From: Burkholderia sp. Nafp2/4-1b
GTDB lineage: Bacteria > Pseudomonadota > Gammaproteobacteria > Burkholderiales > Burkholderiaceae
NCBI RefSeq assembly: GCF_003635165.1
Contig: NZ_ML058617.1
Span: 1-64,000 of the forward strand
DNA: 64,000 nucleotides
Direction of reading: 5' to 3'
Shown: piece after piece, positions 56,203-64,000 of the stretch
How positions within the stretch are numbered: position 1 is the stretch's first letter
Layout: every line of letters starts with the position of its first letter
Notes under the pieces: generated by a model
What the model was told of the DNA's origin: nothing
Databases searched by the model: none
The model's input: only the letters and a program-made list of their open reading frames with translations
Translations under genes and position numbers: made by a program

Positions 56203-57063
56203 TTATTCGGAACGGTTCGGCTGGCGCGCCTGGAAGCGGCACGCGAAGAAGCGCACGGCTTCCTCCAGCGCGGCTTCGTGCGTCGCGAGCGCGGCGTGCG
56301 TGACGTCCGGGTAGCGGATCACCTGCGTGAGCACGCCCGATGAAATCAGGCAGCCCGCATATTTCTCCGCTTCGACGTGCAGCACGTCGTTCTGCGCGGT
56401 GACGACGAGCGTCGGCGGCAGGCCCGCGAGGCGCACCGATTCGAGCGGCGCCGCATACGGGTGCATGCGCTGCGCCGCCTGCGGCAGATAGGCGCGATAA
56501 CAGGCCGCGCATTCGCGCGCGGTGATGTCGGACGAAAGGCGTTCGGCGTCGCCGATGCGCGTCATGCTCGGGTCGAGCATCGGCCCGAACAGCGCCTGCG
56601 CGACGATCGGCACTTCGCCGCGATCGCGCGCGATGAACGCAAGACAGTTCGCGAGCTGGCCGCCCGCATCGTGCCCCGCGACACCGATCTTCTTCGGATT
56701 GCCGCCGAACGCACGGGCGCGCGTCGCGGCCCACACGGCAGCGCGATACGCATCTTCCGGCGCGGCCGGAAACGGAAAGGCCGGTGCGAGCGAATAATCG
56801 ACCGACACTACGAGAGCTGGTAAGCGTTCTGCTAAAAAGCGCGCGGCGAAGTCGGCGTCGTCCAGCGTGCCGCGCACGAAACCGCCGCCGTGGAAGTAAA
56901 GCACTACCGGTAGTCCGGTCTTGTCCGCACGCCGATAGAGACGCAGCACGATGTCCTGCGCGTAGCCGGGGATTTCCACCTCCGCGACCGTCAATGCCGC
57001 GCCGGCTCTGGCTTCGGCGGGCAATGCGGCTTTCAGGAATTTGCTGAATTCAGAAGCGTCCAT
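56203..57063 (-). CDS. llpE: LlpE-type alpha/beta hydrolase with Asp at the nucleophile position
   Basis: A 286-residue member of the hormone-sensitive-lipase family. The oxyanion motif HGGG is at 58-61, and the acid and His are in VVTAQNDVLHVE and YPDVTHAALATHE. The nucleophile elbow reads GVAGHDAGGQLA, with Asp132 where GDSAG normally has Ser. The DNA codon is GAT. It is the first gene of the efflux operon, as in the salicylate-inducible llpE-ceoA-ceoB-opcM operon of B. cenocepacia. The ATG at 57063 lacks a strong ribosome site. Classic esterase activity is unlikely without the Ser. Confidence 0.85.
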   Translation of the reverse strand: MDASEFSKFLKAALPAEARAGAALTVAEVEIPGYAQDIVLRLYRRADKTGLPVVLYFHGGGFVRGTLDDADFAARFLAERLPALVVSVDYSLAPAFPFPAAPEDAYRAAVWAATRARAFGGNPKKIGVAGHDAGGQLANCLAFIARDRGEVPIVAQALFGPMLDPSMTRIGDAERLSSDITARECAACYRAYLPQAAQRMHPYAAPLESVRLAGLPPTLVVTAQNDVLHVEAEKYAGCLISSGVLTQVIRYPDVTHAALATHEAALEEAVRFFACRFQARQPNRSE

Positions 57064-57236
57064 GACGATGAAGCATCCATTTCGAGATGGAACGAATTCT
57101 GGGTCCGGCAGACATCGGGATAAATGCCTATAATCCGGCAACACAATTCAACGCCCCCGAACAATCCCAGGCTGCGTCGCCTACAAAGCGGCGCAGCCTC
57201 TTTGTTCCTGAGGCTCATTAGATCGTGGAGGTTGTG

Positions 57237-58241
57237 ATGGACCGGCTTCAGGCCATGCAGGTGTTTACTCGCGTCGTCGATACAAGCAGCTTCACCAAGG
57301 CAGCAGAAACGCTCAGCCTGCCGCGGGCGTCCGTCACGACGATCATTCAGAATCTCGAAGCGTTCCTCGGCGTGCGCCTGATGCACCGGACCACGCGCCG
57401 GCTGTCGCTCACGCCGGACGGCGCCGCGTACTACGAACGGTGCGTGCGGATCCTCGCCGATGTCGAGGAAACCGAAGCAAGCTTCCAGGCCAACAACCGG
57501 AAGCCGCACGGAAAGTTGCGTATCGACATGCCGGGCTCGATCGGGCGGCTGCTGGTGATTCCGTCGCTGTGCGAATTCCATACACGTTACCCGGACATCG
57601 ATCTGCAGCTCGGCCTGTCGGACCGGCCGGTCGACCTGCTGCAGGAAGGCGTCGACTGCGTGATCCGCGTCGGTGCGCTGCAGGACTCGTCGCTCGTCGC
57701 GCGCCGCGTCGGCCTGTTCGAATGCGTGACGGTCGCGTCGCCCGACTATCTCGAGCACCACGGCGAGCCGCAGACGATCGACGACCTGAGCCACCACAAG
57801 GCCGTCAACTACTTCTCGAGCCGCACCGGCCGCACGATCGACTGGACCTTCCTGATCGACGGCAAGGAAGTCGAGATGAAGATGGAGGGCATCGTGTCGG
57901 TCAACGACGCCGATGCGTACGTGACGTGCGGGCTCGAAGGCTTCGGCCTGATCCAGCCGCCGCTGTTCATGGTGCTGCCGCACTTGCGCGACGGCCGCCT
58001 CAAGGAAGTGCTGCCCGGGCTGAAGCCGCTGCCGATGCCGATCTCGGTCGTGTATCCGCACAGCCGGCACCTGTCGCCGAAGGTGCGCGTGTTCGTCGAC
58101 TGGATCGCCGAAGTGTTCGACCGCTGCCCGCTGCTGAGCGGCAAGGGCAGCCTCGACGCGACGTGCAGCAAGCGTACGTTCGAGGAAGCCGAGCGCGCGC
58201 CGGTGCTCGATACGCCGGTCATCAACGAGTGGGTCGCGTAG
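57237..58241 (+). CDS. ceoR: LysR-type regulator of the efflux operon
   Basis: A 334-residue LysR protein. The N-terminal helix-turn-helix is VVDTSSFTKAAETLSLPRAS, followed by the linker and a two-lobed effector domain. The ATG at 57237 has GTGGAGG five bases upstream; an in-frame GTG at 57225 is the alternative. It is divergent from llpE with a 173-base gap, matching CeoR/BpeT, which activates the pump in response to salicylate or drugs. Confidence 0.88.
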   Translation: MDRLQAMQVFTRVVDTSSFTKAAETLSLPRASVTTIIQNLEAFLGVRLMHRTTRRLSLTPDGAAYYERCVRILADVEETEASFQANNRKPHGKLRIDMPGSIGRLLVIPSLCEFHTRYPDIDLQLGLSDRPVDLLQEGVDCVIRVGALQDSSLVARRVGLFECVTVASPDYLEHHGEPQTIDDLSHHKAVNYFSSRTGRTIDWTFLIDGKEVEMKMEGIVSVNDADAYVTCGLEGFGLIQPPLFMVLPHLRDGRLKEVLPGLKPLPMPISVVYPHSRHLSPKVRVFVDWIAEVFDRCPLLSGKGSLDATCSKRTFEEAERAPVLDTPVINEWVA

Positions 58242-58346
58242 TCGTCGAGTAGGCGTCGAGTGGTCGTCGAGTAATCGTCGCGGAACGCACGGCCGGCGCC
58301 GTGCTGGCCGGCCCGTAGCCGCGCCGGTCGCGTCCGCGTTCAGCGT

Positions 58347-59021
58347 TCAGCGTTCAGCGCACGACGGACGCATGCTGCGCGCCGGCCGCTTCGTGCGTGC
58401 CAGCAGGCGCGCCACACCGACCCGTTGCGTACGGACTTGCCGGCCGCACTGGCGGTCGATCGCATCGATCTGGCTGCTCAGGCAAGCGATGGTCTGCTCG
58501 ACACCGCGACGGACGCTCGGATGGCACCGCGCCAGCGATTGATATTCCGCGATCAACGCATGGGCGAGCTGTCGCCGGCGTTGCACGAGCGCCTGAACAT
58601 AGTGCAGGTCAGGGTCCGACAAGGGTTCGATGACGCTTGCGCCGGGCACGAGATCGTCCAGCATACGTGCCAGCTCCGCCATCAGGCGGGCCTGCGCGCC
58701 CTTTTCGCTGGACGGCGGTCTGTCGACGAACCCCCGGGCCTGATGCGGTTGCACCACCGCGACCGGCAATCGCGCCGCCTGCAGCGAACAGGCGACCATG
58801 CACTCCAGACCGCCGGCGGCCTCCACCACCACGAGGCGCGGCAACCATTCGGCCACCGCATCCGTGAGCGACTCGATACCGAACGTCTCGTTCCGGTATC
58901 CGAATACGAGATGCACCGACGCCGCGCACACTTCGAGCGTATCGCGCGTCACACCAATCCCGACCCGAACCGACCGCGGCCAGCCCGGCTCACGCGCTTG
59001 GCCCTCCGCCTCACTGACCAT
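58347..59021 (-). pseudogene. Decayed IS110-type transposase N-terminal domain
   Basis: A 224-residue frame matching the DEDD (RuvC-like) half of IS110 transposases: SVRVGIGVTRDTLEVCAA, RLVVVEAAGGLECMVA and ARLPVAVVQPHQARGF. In active enzymes the first motif reads GID; here it is GIG, so the first Asp is lost. The KTDxxDA motif is replaced by KGAQARL, so both later Asp are also lost. The C-terminal Tnp_20 domain with its Ser is missing. Only the Glu remains, so it cannot be an active transposase. It could be a relic or a repurposed gene. Confidence 0.75.
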
Positions 59022-59232
59022 ACTGCACCCCGATGTGTCCGTTGCACGCCACAGTCGTGACGTTCACATTGAAAACTGTCACATTGAAAGCGTATTGTTG
59101 GGTGAAACCGGTTCCAATTCCGTGCCTGAGTCGCACGGCAACGTACCGACAGAGCAACGCGAATCGGCGGGGTGCTGCATCGTTGGACCAGCGGCCCGCG
59201 GAATCAAGAATCGATGTCGACATCATGATTGA

Positions 59233-59565
59233 TCAGCAATTTTCCAGTTCGGGGCTCTCGTCAATCGAGCTGCCGTTTTCTGCCGCGTCGATGAGAAAGT
59301 GCGTCCGGTCACGGCCACGCATCCATACCGGCTCCCGGCCGACTCCCGACCATGTCTGGCCCGTATCGGGATTGAAATACTTCGCGCGACGTCTCCTTGC
59401 AGTCGCGCGCGGCCGAGACGGGAATAAGTCGTTCTGCGTGAATCCGAATTCCTCGATGCAATTCCGGACTTCATTCAGCACAGCGGCGGAAATGGCCTCT
59501 CGCTCGCGGGCCAGCTGCGCTTCCAGAAGCGCCTTCTTTTCGATAAAGGATTTATAGATCAGCAT
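59233..59565 (-). CDS. H-NS-like DNA-binding protein
   Basis: A 110-residue protein. The N-terminal coiled coil (YKSFIEKKALLEAQLAREREA) would support dimerisation. The C-terminal H-NS core reads KYFNPDTGQTWSGVGREPVW, followed by MRGRDRTHFLID, close to the Burkholderia consensus DPETGxTWSGxGRxPxW. The ATG at 59565 has GGAGG, which is better than an upstream in-frame start at 59589. Such proteins silence AT-rich foreign DNA, and the flanking DNA is AT-rich. Confidence 0.85.
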   Translation of the reverse strand: MLIYKSFIEKKALLEAQLAREREAISAAVLNEVRNCIEEFGFTQNDLFPSRPRATARRRRAKYFNPDTGQTWSGVGREPVWMRGRDRTHFLIDAAENGSSIDESPELENC

Positions 59566-59868
59566 GACGTCCTCCACGATGCGTTGCATCGCCAGTTAAG
59601 AATCCATCGAATTCGCAGTTACGCAGGCTGAATATAACGATTTAAAAAATTGTTTCGCATGCCCATATGAATATGGACAACTAACATACTAAATCATGAT
59701 CAACTCAGGCCCCGCATTTTCCATCCCATGTTCAGAATCGTTGACATATGCCGGTGGGCCGCGATGTGAACACGAGCAGAGAATCGTCGATCGAAGCGAT
59801 GGAACCGGCATCAGGTTTCGCACGGCCGGACGCGATCTCGTCATTCGATACAAGGGCTCACCCATAAG
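59566..59868. promoter_or_regulatory. AT-rich divergent region between the H-NS-like gene and the response regulator
   Basis: This 303-base gap has an AT-rich block at about 59610-59705, unusual for the window. It includes the inverted repeat CCATAT-ga-ATATGG at 59663-59676. The region must carry both promoters. No gene or RNA is evident. Confidence 0.55.
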
Positions 59869-60555
59869 ATGAACGTTTTATATCTCGAGGACGACCTTAC
59901 GCACGTCCAGTTCGTCACCTCGATACTGGAAGACGCGGGATATCACGTACATGCCGTCGGGGACGGCAATCAGGCGATCCGCTACCTCGAACGTTCGGTC
60001 GTCGACCTGCTGATTCTCGATTGGCAAGTTCCGGGACTCACAGGCTTCGACGTGCTCAGATGGGCTCGAGAAAGGATCGGCGGCGGATTGCCGATCCTGT
60101 TCCTCACGATCCGTGCGCCGGAGCAAGGACTCGTTGCCGCGATCAATGCCGGCGCGGACGACTACATGGTCAAGCCGATCAACCGTTGTGAATTGCTGGC
60201 GCGCATCGGTGCATTGTTGCGTCGCGCCTACCGGAGCGGCAGCCCGGAGCAGGTCCGGTTCGAAGTAGGCTTTTACGGCTTCGATATGAAAGCACGTGAG
60301 ATCACGTTGCGGGGTGAACCGATCAAATTGACGCCGCGCGAATTCGATCTGGCCGTCCTGTTGTTTCGTCATTTCGGCCGCATCATGCCTCGCGATGCGT
60401 TGATTCGTTCACTATGGGGACGCGACATGGCAGGCGCATCGCGCAGCCTCGATACGCATATTTATCGGTTGCGGACGAAACTCGCGCTGCATCCGTCGAA
60501 CAACGTGCGACTCAGCGCGATTTACTCGCTCGGCTATCGGGTCGAGGGCGTCTGA
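59869..60555 (+). CDS. Orphan OmpR-family response regulator
   Basis: A 228-residue regulator. The receiver has the acidic pocket YLEDDLTHV and phospho-Asp D51 in LLILDWQVPG, and the conserved Lys is in DDYMVKPINR. The C-terminal winged helix (LTPREFDLAVLLFRHFGR, then ASRSLDTHIYRLRTKLALHP) is the OmpR/PhoB type. No histidine kinase gene is adjacent. The ribosome site is weak. Confidence 0.9.
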   Translation: MNVLYLEDDLTHVQFVTSILEDAGYHVHAVGDGNQAIRYLERSVVDLLILDWQVPGLTGFDVLRWARERIGGGLPILFLTIRAPEQGLVAAINAGADDYMVKPINRCELLARIGALLRRAYRSGSPEQVRFEVGFYGFDMKAREITLRGEPIKLTPREFDLAVLLFRHFGRIMPRDALIRSLWGRDMAGASRSLDTHIYRLRTKLALHPSNNVRLSAIYSLGYRVEGV

Positions 60556-60822
60556 CACGGCGAATGCCGGCGGTGTACGAACCGTTGCGGGGTCGGAAGA
60601 GAGCGTTGCCGGCGGCACCATGCCCGTCGACCAGGGAAGCGGGAGCCGTGGCGATTGTTCGACGTTAGCGATAATTCTATTCGTCAAAGCGGCATTTATC
60701 CGGGCGCGGCTCGTCCCTAGAGTAAACCCTGTCGCGCACCTCGTTGCGCATCGAACAGCCCCGTTTGACGGGACCGGAGCAAGCGCTCACGCGCCAACTC
60801 CGACCAACACAGGAGTTACGTC

Positions 60823-61119
60823 ATGAACCGCCGCCATCTTCTCTCCGCCGTCGCGCTCGCACTCGCCGTGTCCGCACCGTCCTTCGCCGATACGGACGCC
60901 CCGCATGCCGGCGACTACGGCAACACGTCGTCGTACTCGCAACACAACAATGGCCCGCGCACGCGCGCCGAAGTCAACGCGGAAGTCGAGCAGGCACGCA
61001 AGGACGGCACGCTCGCGTACCTGCGCAAGGCGACTTCGTATCCGCAAGGGCTCGAGCTCGCGCAAGGCCCGTATCGCTCGATGCCGGAAAGCAATCAGCT
61101 CGCTGGCGGGGCCCGCTAA
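60823..61119 (+). CDS. DUF4148 secreted protein
   Basis: A 98-residue protein with a signal peptide (RRHLLSAVALALAVSAPSFA) and the DUF4148 pattern RTRAEVNAEVEQARKDGTLA and then YLRKATSYPQG. It is a small periplasmic protein of unknown function, common in Burkholderia. The ATG has an AGGAG site. A GC hairpin with 9-bp arms (61137-61145 with 61161-61169) follows but lacks a T-run. Confidence 0.87.
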   Translation: MNRRHLLSAVALALAVSAPSFADTDAPHAGDYGNTSSYSQHNNGPRTRAEVNAEVEQARKDGTLAYLRKATSYPQGLELAQGPYRSMPESNQLAGGAR

Positions 61120-61221
61120 ACGTCGGTAAACGTGCAACGCCGCGCAGCAGATGATCCGCCGCGCGGCGTCGCGATGCCGCTGCCGAACAATCGATTACTC
61201 AGTTAGTTGCAGGAGTCTGTG

Positions 61222-61311
61222 ATGAACGACCACCTTCCTTCGCCGCTCGATCATTGGGACGACACGACGCCCGTCTGGACGCCGTTCCGTTCCTCGCCGC
61301 AATCGCATTGA
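61222..61311 (+). CDS. 29-residue ORF with strong ribosome binding site
   Basis: A short frame begins ATG AAC GAC at 61222, preceded by AGGAG at a six-base distance. It encodes MNDHLPSPLDHWDDTTPVW plus ten more residues and ends at TGA. The acidic, Trp-containing sequence is not a leader peptide or a known motif. It may be a genuine small protein, or the surviving 5' end of a lost gene. Confidence 0.4.
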   Translation: MNDHLPSPLDHWDDTTPVWTPFRSSPQSH

Positions 61312-61349
61312 TGTTTGCGTCGCGTGTCGCTGATACCGTCATGCGATCA

Positions 61350-62429
61350 TCAGCGGCGCGGCACGCCATCGCGCCATTCGCCCCAGTGCGTGACGATGTC
61401 CTGCACGAGCGGATTGCCCGCGCGGTACAGGTTTTCGGTCGCCGGCGCGAAGCCGCCCTGATCCGCGTAGTTGAGCAGGTTGTCGGCGCTCGTCTGCCCC
61501 GCATACGGCCGGTCGAAATCGGAGCCCGTGCGCAGTACCGCGACGCGCGACAGGTCGACCCGCTTCACGCTCGCCGCACGCTTGAGCGCTTCATACGTCG
61601 CGTTGTCTTCCTGCGCGGTCATGCAGTAGGTGCCCTTGCCGTCGGTGAGGATCTTCGTCCACTGACGTGCGCGCTCGCCGATCAGCGTGCCCGAGAACCA
61701 CGTGTTGCCCGATGACGTGTCGCACTGGATCACCGTCGGCGGCCGGTTCGCCGGCGCGTACGTGAACTTCGCACGTGCGGCCTGAGCCTGCGCGCTGTCG
61801 GCCAGCACGACGTTGCGCGACAGCGCATACGCGGCGTCGGTCAGCTGCGGATTCAGCTGGAACACTTCGGTGCGGTAGTCGAGCGGCGGCTTGTCGTTCG
61901 GGCTCTTCGTGTTGATGCCGAGATAGCCGGTGTTCCAGCCGGCCGGAATCTCGCGCGCATCGAGTTCCCACTGCAGGCTGAAGTCGACCAGGTATTTCGA
62001 CCATGCGGCGGAGCCGACCGTGCCTTGCGCGGGGTCGACGCCCGCGATGCCGGATACCAGGAAGTACGTGCGACGCAGATCGAAGCGCTGCGAGAACGTG
62101 AGGGCCATGATCGTCGCGGACGCGTTCGCGTAGCCCATGCCCGTCGTCACCACGCACACGTCCTGCTTGTTGCAGTGAACGGCCGGATAGTCGGGCGACA
62201 GGCCGGGCACGGTGATGTCGCGCCACGGACCGAGCCGGTCGAGCCATGCCTGGCCTTCCGGGCCGAACATCGTGATGATCATGACCTTGACCGGGCGGCC
62301 CTGTGAACCGGTCTCGGCGAATGCCGCGTTGCCCGCGTCGTTGCCCTGGTTGTCCTGCGCGATCGACGGCGCGGTCGCACAGGCGGCAAGCGAGAATGCG
62401 GCGGCAGAGAGAATGGAGCGAGTCAGCAT
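61350..62429 (-). CDS. NUP-family (purine nucleoside permease) lipoprotein
   Basis: A 359-residue protein of the NUP family, named after a fungal nucleoside permease but more like nucleoside phosphorylases in fold. The leader LSAAAFSLAACATAPS has a lipobox (LAAC), so it is probably a periplasmic lipoprotein. Conserved motifs are VKVMIITMFGPEGQAWLDRL, VVTTGMGYANASATIMAL and FLVSGIAGVDP. It likely binds or processes nucleosides, but transport has not been shown for bacterial members as far as I know. Confidence 0.85.
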   Translation of the reverse strand: MLTRSILSAAAFSLAACATAPSIAQDNQGNDAGNAAFAETGSQGRPVKVMIITMFGPEGQAWLDRLGPWRDITVPGLSPDYPAVHCNKQDVCVVTTGMGYANASATIMALTFSQRFDLRRTYFLVSGIAGVDPAQGTVGSAAWSKYLVDFSLQWELDAREIPAGWNTGYLGINTKSPNDKPPLDYRTEVFQLNPQLTDAAYALSRNVVLADSAQAQAARAKFTYAPANRPPTVIQCDTSSGNTWFSGTLIGERARQWTKILTDGKGTYCMTAQEDNATYEALKRAASVKRVDLSRVAVLRTGSDFDRPYAGQTSADNLLNYADQGGFAPATENLYRAGNPLVQDIVTHWGEWRDGVPRR

Positions 62430-62808
62430 CGGCGTTCCTTGTTTCGGTGATTGGGTGAGAACGGCTGTCGGAGACTGCGCGAGGGAGTATAGAACGCGGG
62501 CGCGCGGTGCGGAACCCGACTACGAATCGGGGCGGCGTTCCCTGTTCAACGCACGCGTGCGGCACGCGAGCAAGGCCCGACGAGATCAACCTGCGCGCCG
62601 CGCCATAACGTCAGGAATACTATCTTTATGGTCGGCGAATGTACCGTGGTGACAATGCCGACGAAGATTGCCCGATGCGAACCACGACGAGCTGACGTGA
62701 TTCGCGAATGACTGATCGACCAGGCAATCCTTCACCAGTCGTCGATGCCTTCATGAGAAGGCATCGATTCTATCGACCGATAGCAATCCGGCGTGAGAAA
62801 AAAACGCG
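62430..62808. other. Gene-free spacer with hairpins
   Basis: No gene is supported. A TATAGAA box near 62490 could be the promoter of the NUP gene. A perfect 11-bp stem (62742-62752 with 62757-62767) is followed by the palindrome CTATCG-ac-CGATAG (about 62770-62783). A run of A (62796-62802) just past selD would be a T-run on its strand. Confidence 0.5.
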
Positions 62809-63873
62809 TCAGGCGACGTCGACGCGAGAAGGCCCGTCCACCATCTCGCCGATCACGGCCGCGCGGTCGAAACCGTCGGCGCGGAAGCATGCGAGCACGT
62901 CGTCGACTGCTTCCGGTGCGCACGCGACCAGCAGGCCACCGGAGGTCTGCGGATCGGTCAGCAGCGCCTGCGCGACCGGCGGCAGCCCTTCGGCGAGCCG
63001 CACGTCAGAACCATAAGCAGCCCAATTGCGCCCCGATGCACCGGTGAACACACCGTCGGTGACGAACGCCTCGACGCCCGCCAGCCACGGCAGCGATGCG
63101 TAATGCACGCGTGCGGTGAGCTTCGCGCCGCGCGCAAGCTCGAGCGTGTGGCCGAGCAACCCGAAGCCCGTGACGTCGGTCAGCGCATGCACGCCCGGCA
63201 ACGCAGCGAGTTCGGTGCCCGGCCGGTTCAGCTTGGTGGTCGTCGCGACCATCTGCGCATAGCCTGCGTCGTCGAGCTGGTTCTTCTTGAGCGCGGCCGA
63301 CAGCACGCCGACGCCGAGCGGCTTGCCGAGCACGAGCACGTCGCCGGCGCGCGCCGCCGCGTTGCGCTTCACGCGCGACGGATGCACGACGCCGATCGCC
63401 GCCAGCCCGTAGATCGGCTCGACCGAATCGATCGAATGGCCGCCCGCGACCGGAATGCCGGCATCCGCGCACACGGATTCGCCGCCGCGCAGCACGGCCG
63501 CGATCGTCTCGTGCGGCAGCACGTTGATCGGCATCCCGACCAGCGCGAGCGCGAGAATCGGCTTGCCGCCCATCGCGTACACGTCCGACAGCGCGTTGGT
63601 GGCGGCGATGCGGCCGAAGTCGAACGGATCGTCCACGATCGGCATGAAGAAATCGGTGGTCGCGACGATCGCCTGCTCGTCGTTGAGCCGGTAGACGGCT
63701 GCATCATCGGAGGTCTCGGTGCCGACCAGCAGATCGGGGAACAGCGCCGGCGGCGTCGCGCGCTTCAGCAGTTCGGACAGCACGCCCGGCGCAATCTTGC
63801 AGCCGCAGCCGCCCCCGTGCGACAGGCTCGTGAGGCGCGGAACGGCGGGCGGGTGGAGGGTGGCTTCGGTCAT
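62809..63873 (-). CDS. selD: Selenide, water dikinase
   Basis: A 354-residue enzyme that makes selenophosphate from selenide and ATP for selenoprotein or selenouridine synthesis. The active-site motif SHGGGCGCKIAP has Cys rather than Sec, plus the Lys. The ATP region shows NDEQAIVATTDFFMPIVDD and AMGGKPILALALVGMP, and later AGGHSIDSVEPIYGLAAIG. An ATG at 63882 (three codons earlier) is possible. No tRNA-Sec, selA/selB or mnmH is in the window. Bases 63883-64000 show no gene. Confidence 0.93.
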   Translation of the reverse strand: MTEATLHPPAVPRLTSLSHGGGCGCKIAPGVLSELLKRATPPALFPDLLVGTETSDDAAVYRLNDEQAIVATTDFFMPIVDDPFDFGRIAATNALSDVYAMGGKPILALALVGMPINVLPHETIAAVLRGGESVCADAGIPVAGGHSIDSVEPIYGLAAIGVVHPSRVKRNAAARAGDVLVLGKPLGVGVLSAALKKNQLDDAGYAQMVATTTKLNRPGTELAALPGVHALTDVTGFGLLGHTLELARGAKLTARVHYASLPWLAGVEAFVTDGVFTGASGRNWAAYGSDVRLAEGLPPVAQALLTDPQTSGGLLVACAPEAVDDVLACFRADGFDRAAVIGEMVDGPSRVDVA

Positions 63874-64000
63874 CGTCGGCATCCGGTGAATAACAACGTT
63901 CCATTATCGACAATTCTGCGGGAGCGCGCCCGATACCCACATATTCGAACGCGCCGGCCCGCTCCCGCCGTTTCATGATTCGAGCCTATCGGCCAGCGAA

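Noticed and set aside
62742..62767. Perfect 11-bp hairpin as the selD terminator
   Set aside because: It has no T-run on the selD strand and is 40 bases away. The T-run near 62796-62802 is not adjacent to it, so I left it as an unexplained hairpin.

Overview
The window looks like a stretch of a Burkholderia cepacia complex genome, probably the second chromosome. This is inferred from the very high GC content, Burkholderia-style codon use, and a lysR-llpE-RND efflux cluster in the order known for ceoR-llpE-ceoA-ceoB-opcM (bpeT-llpE-bpeE-bpeF-oprC in B. pseudomallei). Nearly all of it is accessory catabolism, transport and regulation. I found no rRNA, tRNA or CRISPR array. The only mobile-element trace is a decayed IS110-type reading frame.

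Layout. (1) 143-8874: a 2-aminoethylphosphonate operon on the minus strand (phnS-T-U-V transporter, phnA, phnY, a PhnZ-like HD protein), divergent from phnW. PhnW, PhnY and PhnA together convert aminoethylphosphonate to acetate and phosphate. (2) 8912-13823: a quinate/shikimate cluster, with an MFS carrier, an AroE-like dehydrogenase and type II dehydroquinase divergent from a two-domain 3-dehydroshikimate dehydratase. (3) 14113-21106: single genes, including a small winged-helix-like protein, a PAS-AraC regulator, an orphan LivK-like binding protein, an MFS symporter, DoxX, FucU, a SnoaL-like protein and an isochorismatase-like hydrolase. A 7-bp-period tandem repeat lies at about 21123-21334. 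(4) 21390-24087 and 31621-33665: the galactarate/glucarate pathway (garD divergent from kdgD, then ketoglutarate semialdehyde dehydrogenase and a broken gudP-type transporter). It is split by a cytochrome oxidase block with a HiPIP gene at 25119-31554.

(5) 33942-41221: an XRE regulator and a sulfur-scavenging style operon (MetNIQ-type transporter, LLM flavin monooxygenase, DszC/SfnC-like flavoprotein, and an unknown ferritin-like protein). (6) 41578-46402: a CitS-family carboxylate carrier behind a clear sigma-54 promoter, followed by a DctB/DctD-type two-component system that is the likely activator. (7) 46792-48838: an AbiE-like toxin-antitoxin pair with palindromic promoter operators, the best candidate defence cassette here. 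(8) 49112-58241: an alpha/beta hydrolase and the ceo/bpe multidrug efflux operon with its LysR regulator. The llpE product has Asp where the catalytic Ser is expected. (9) 58347-60555: a less GC-rich patch with the IS110 relic, an H-NS-like protein and an orphan OmpR-type regulator. (10) 60823-63873: a DUF4148 protein, a 29-codon ORF with a strong ribosome binding site, a NUP-family lipoprotein and selD.

Nothing here is an obviously new multi-gene system. The observations most worth following up are the PhnZ-like protein without its usual partner, the split and partly decayed galactarate pathway, the sigma-54 promoter with paired upstream sites, the AbiE-like cassette, and the Asp-for-Ser replacement in LlpE.
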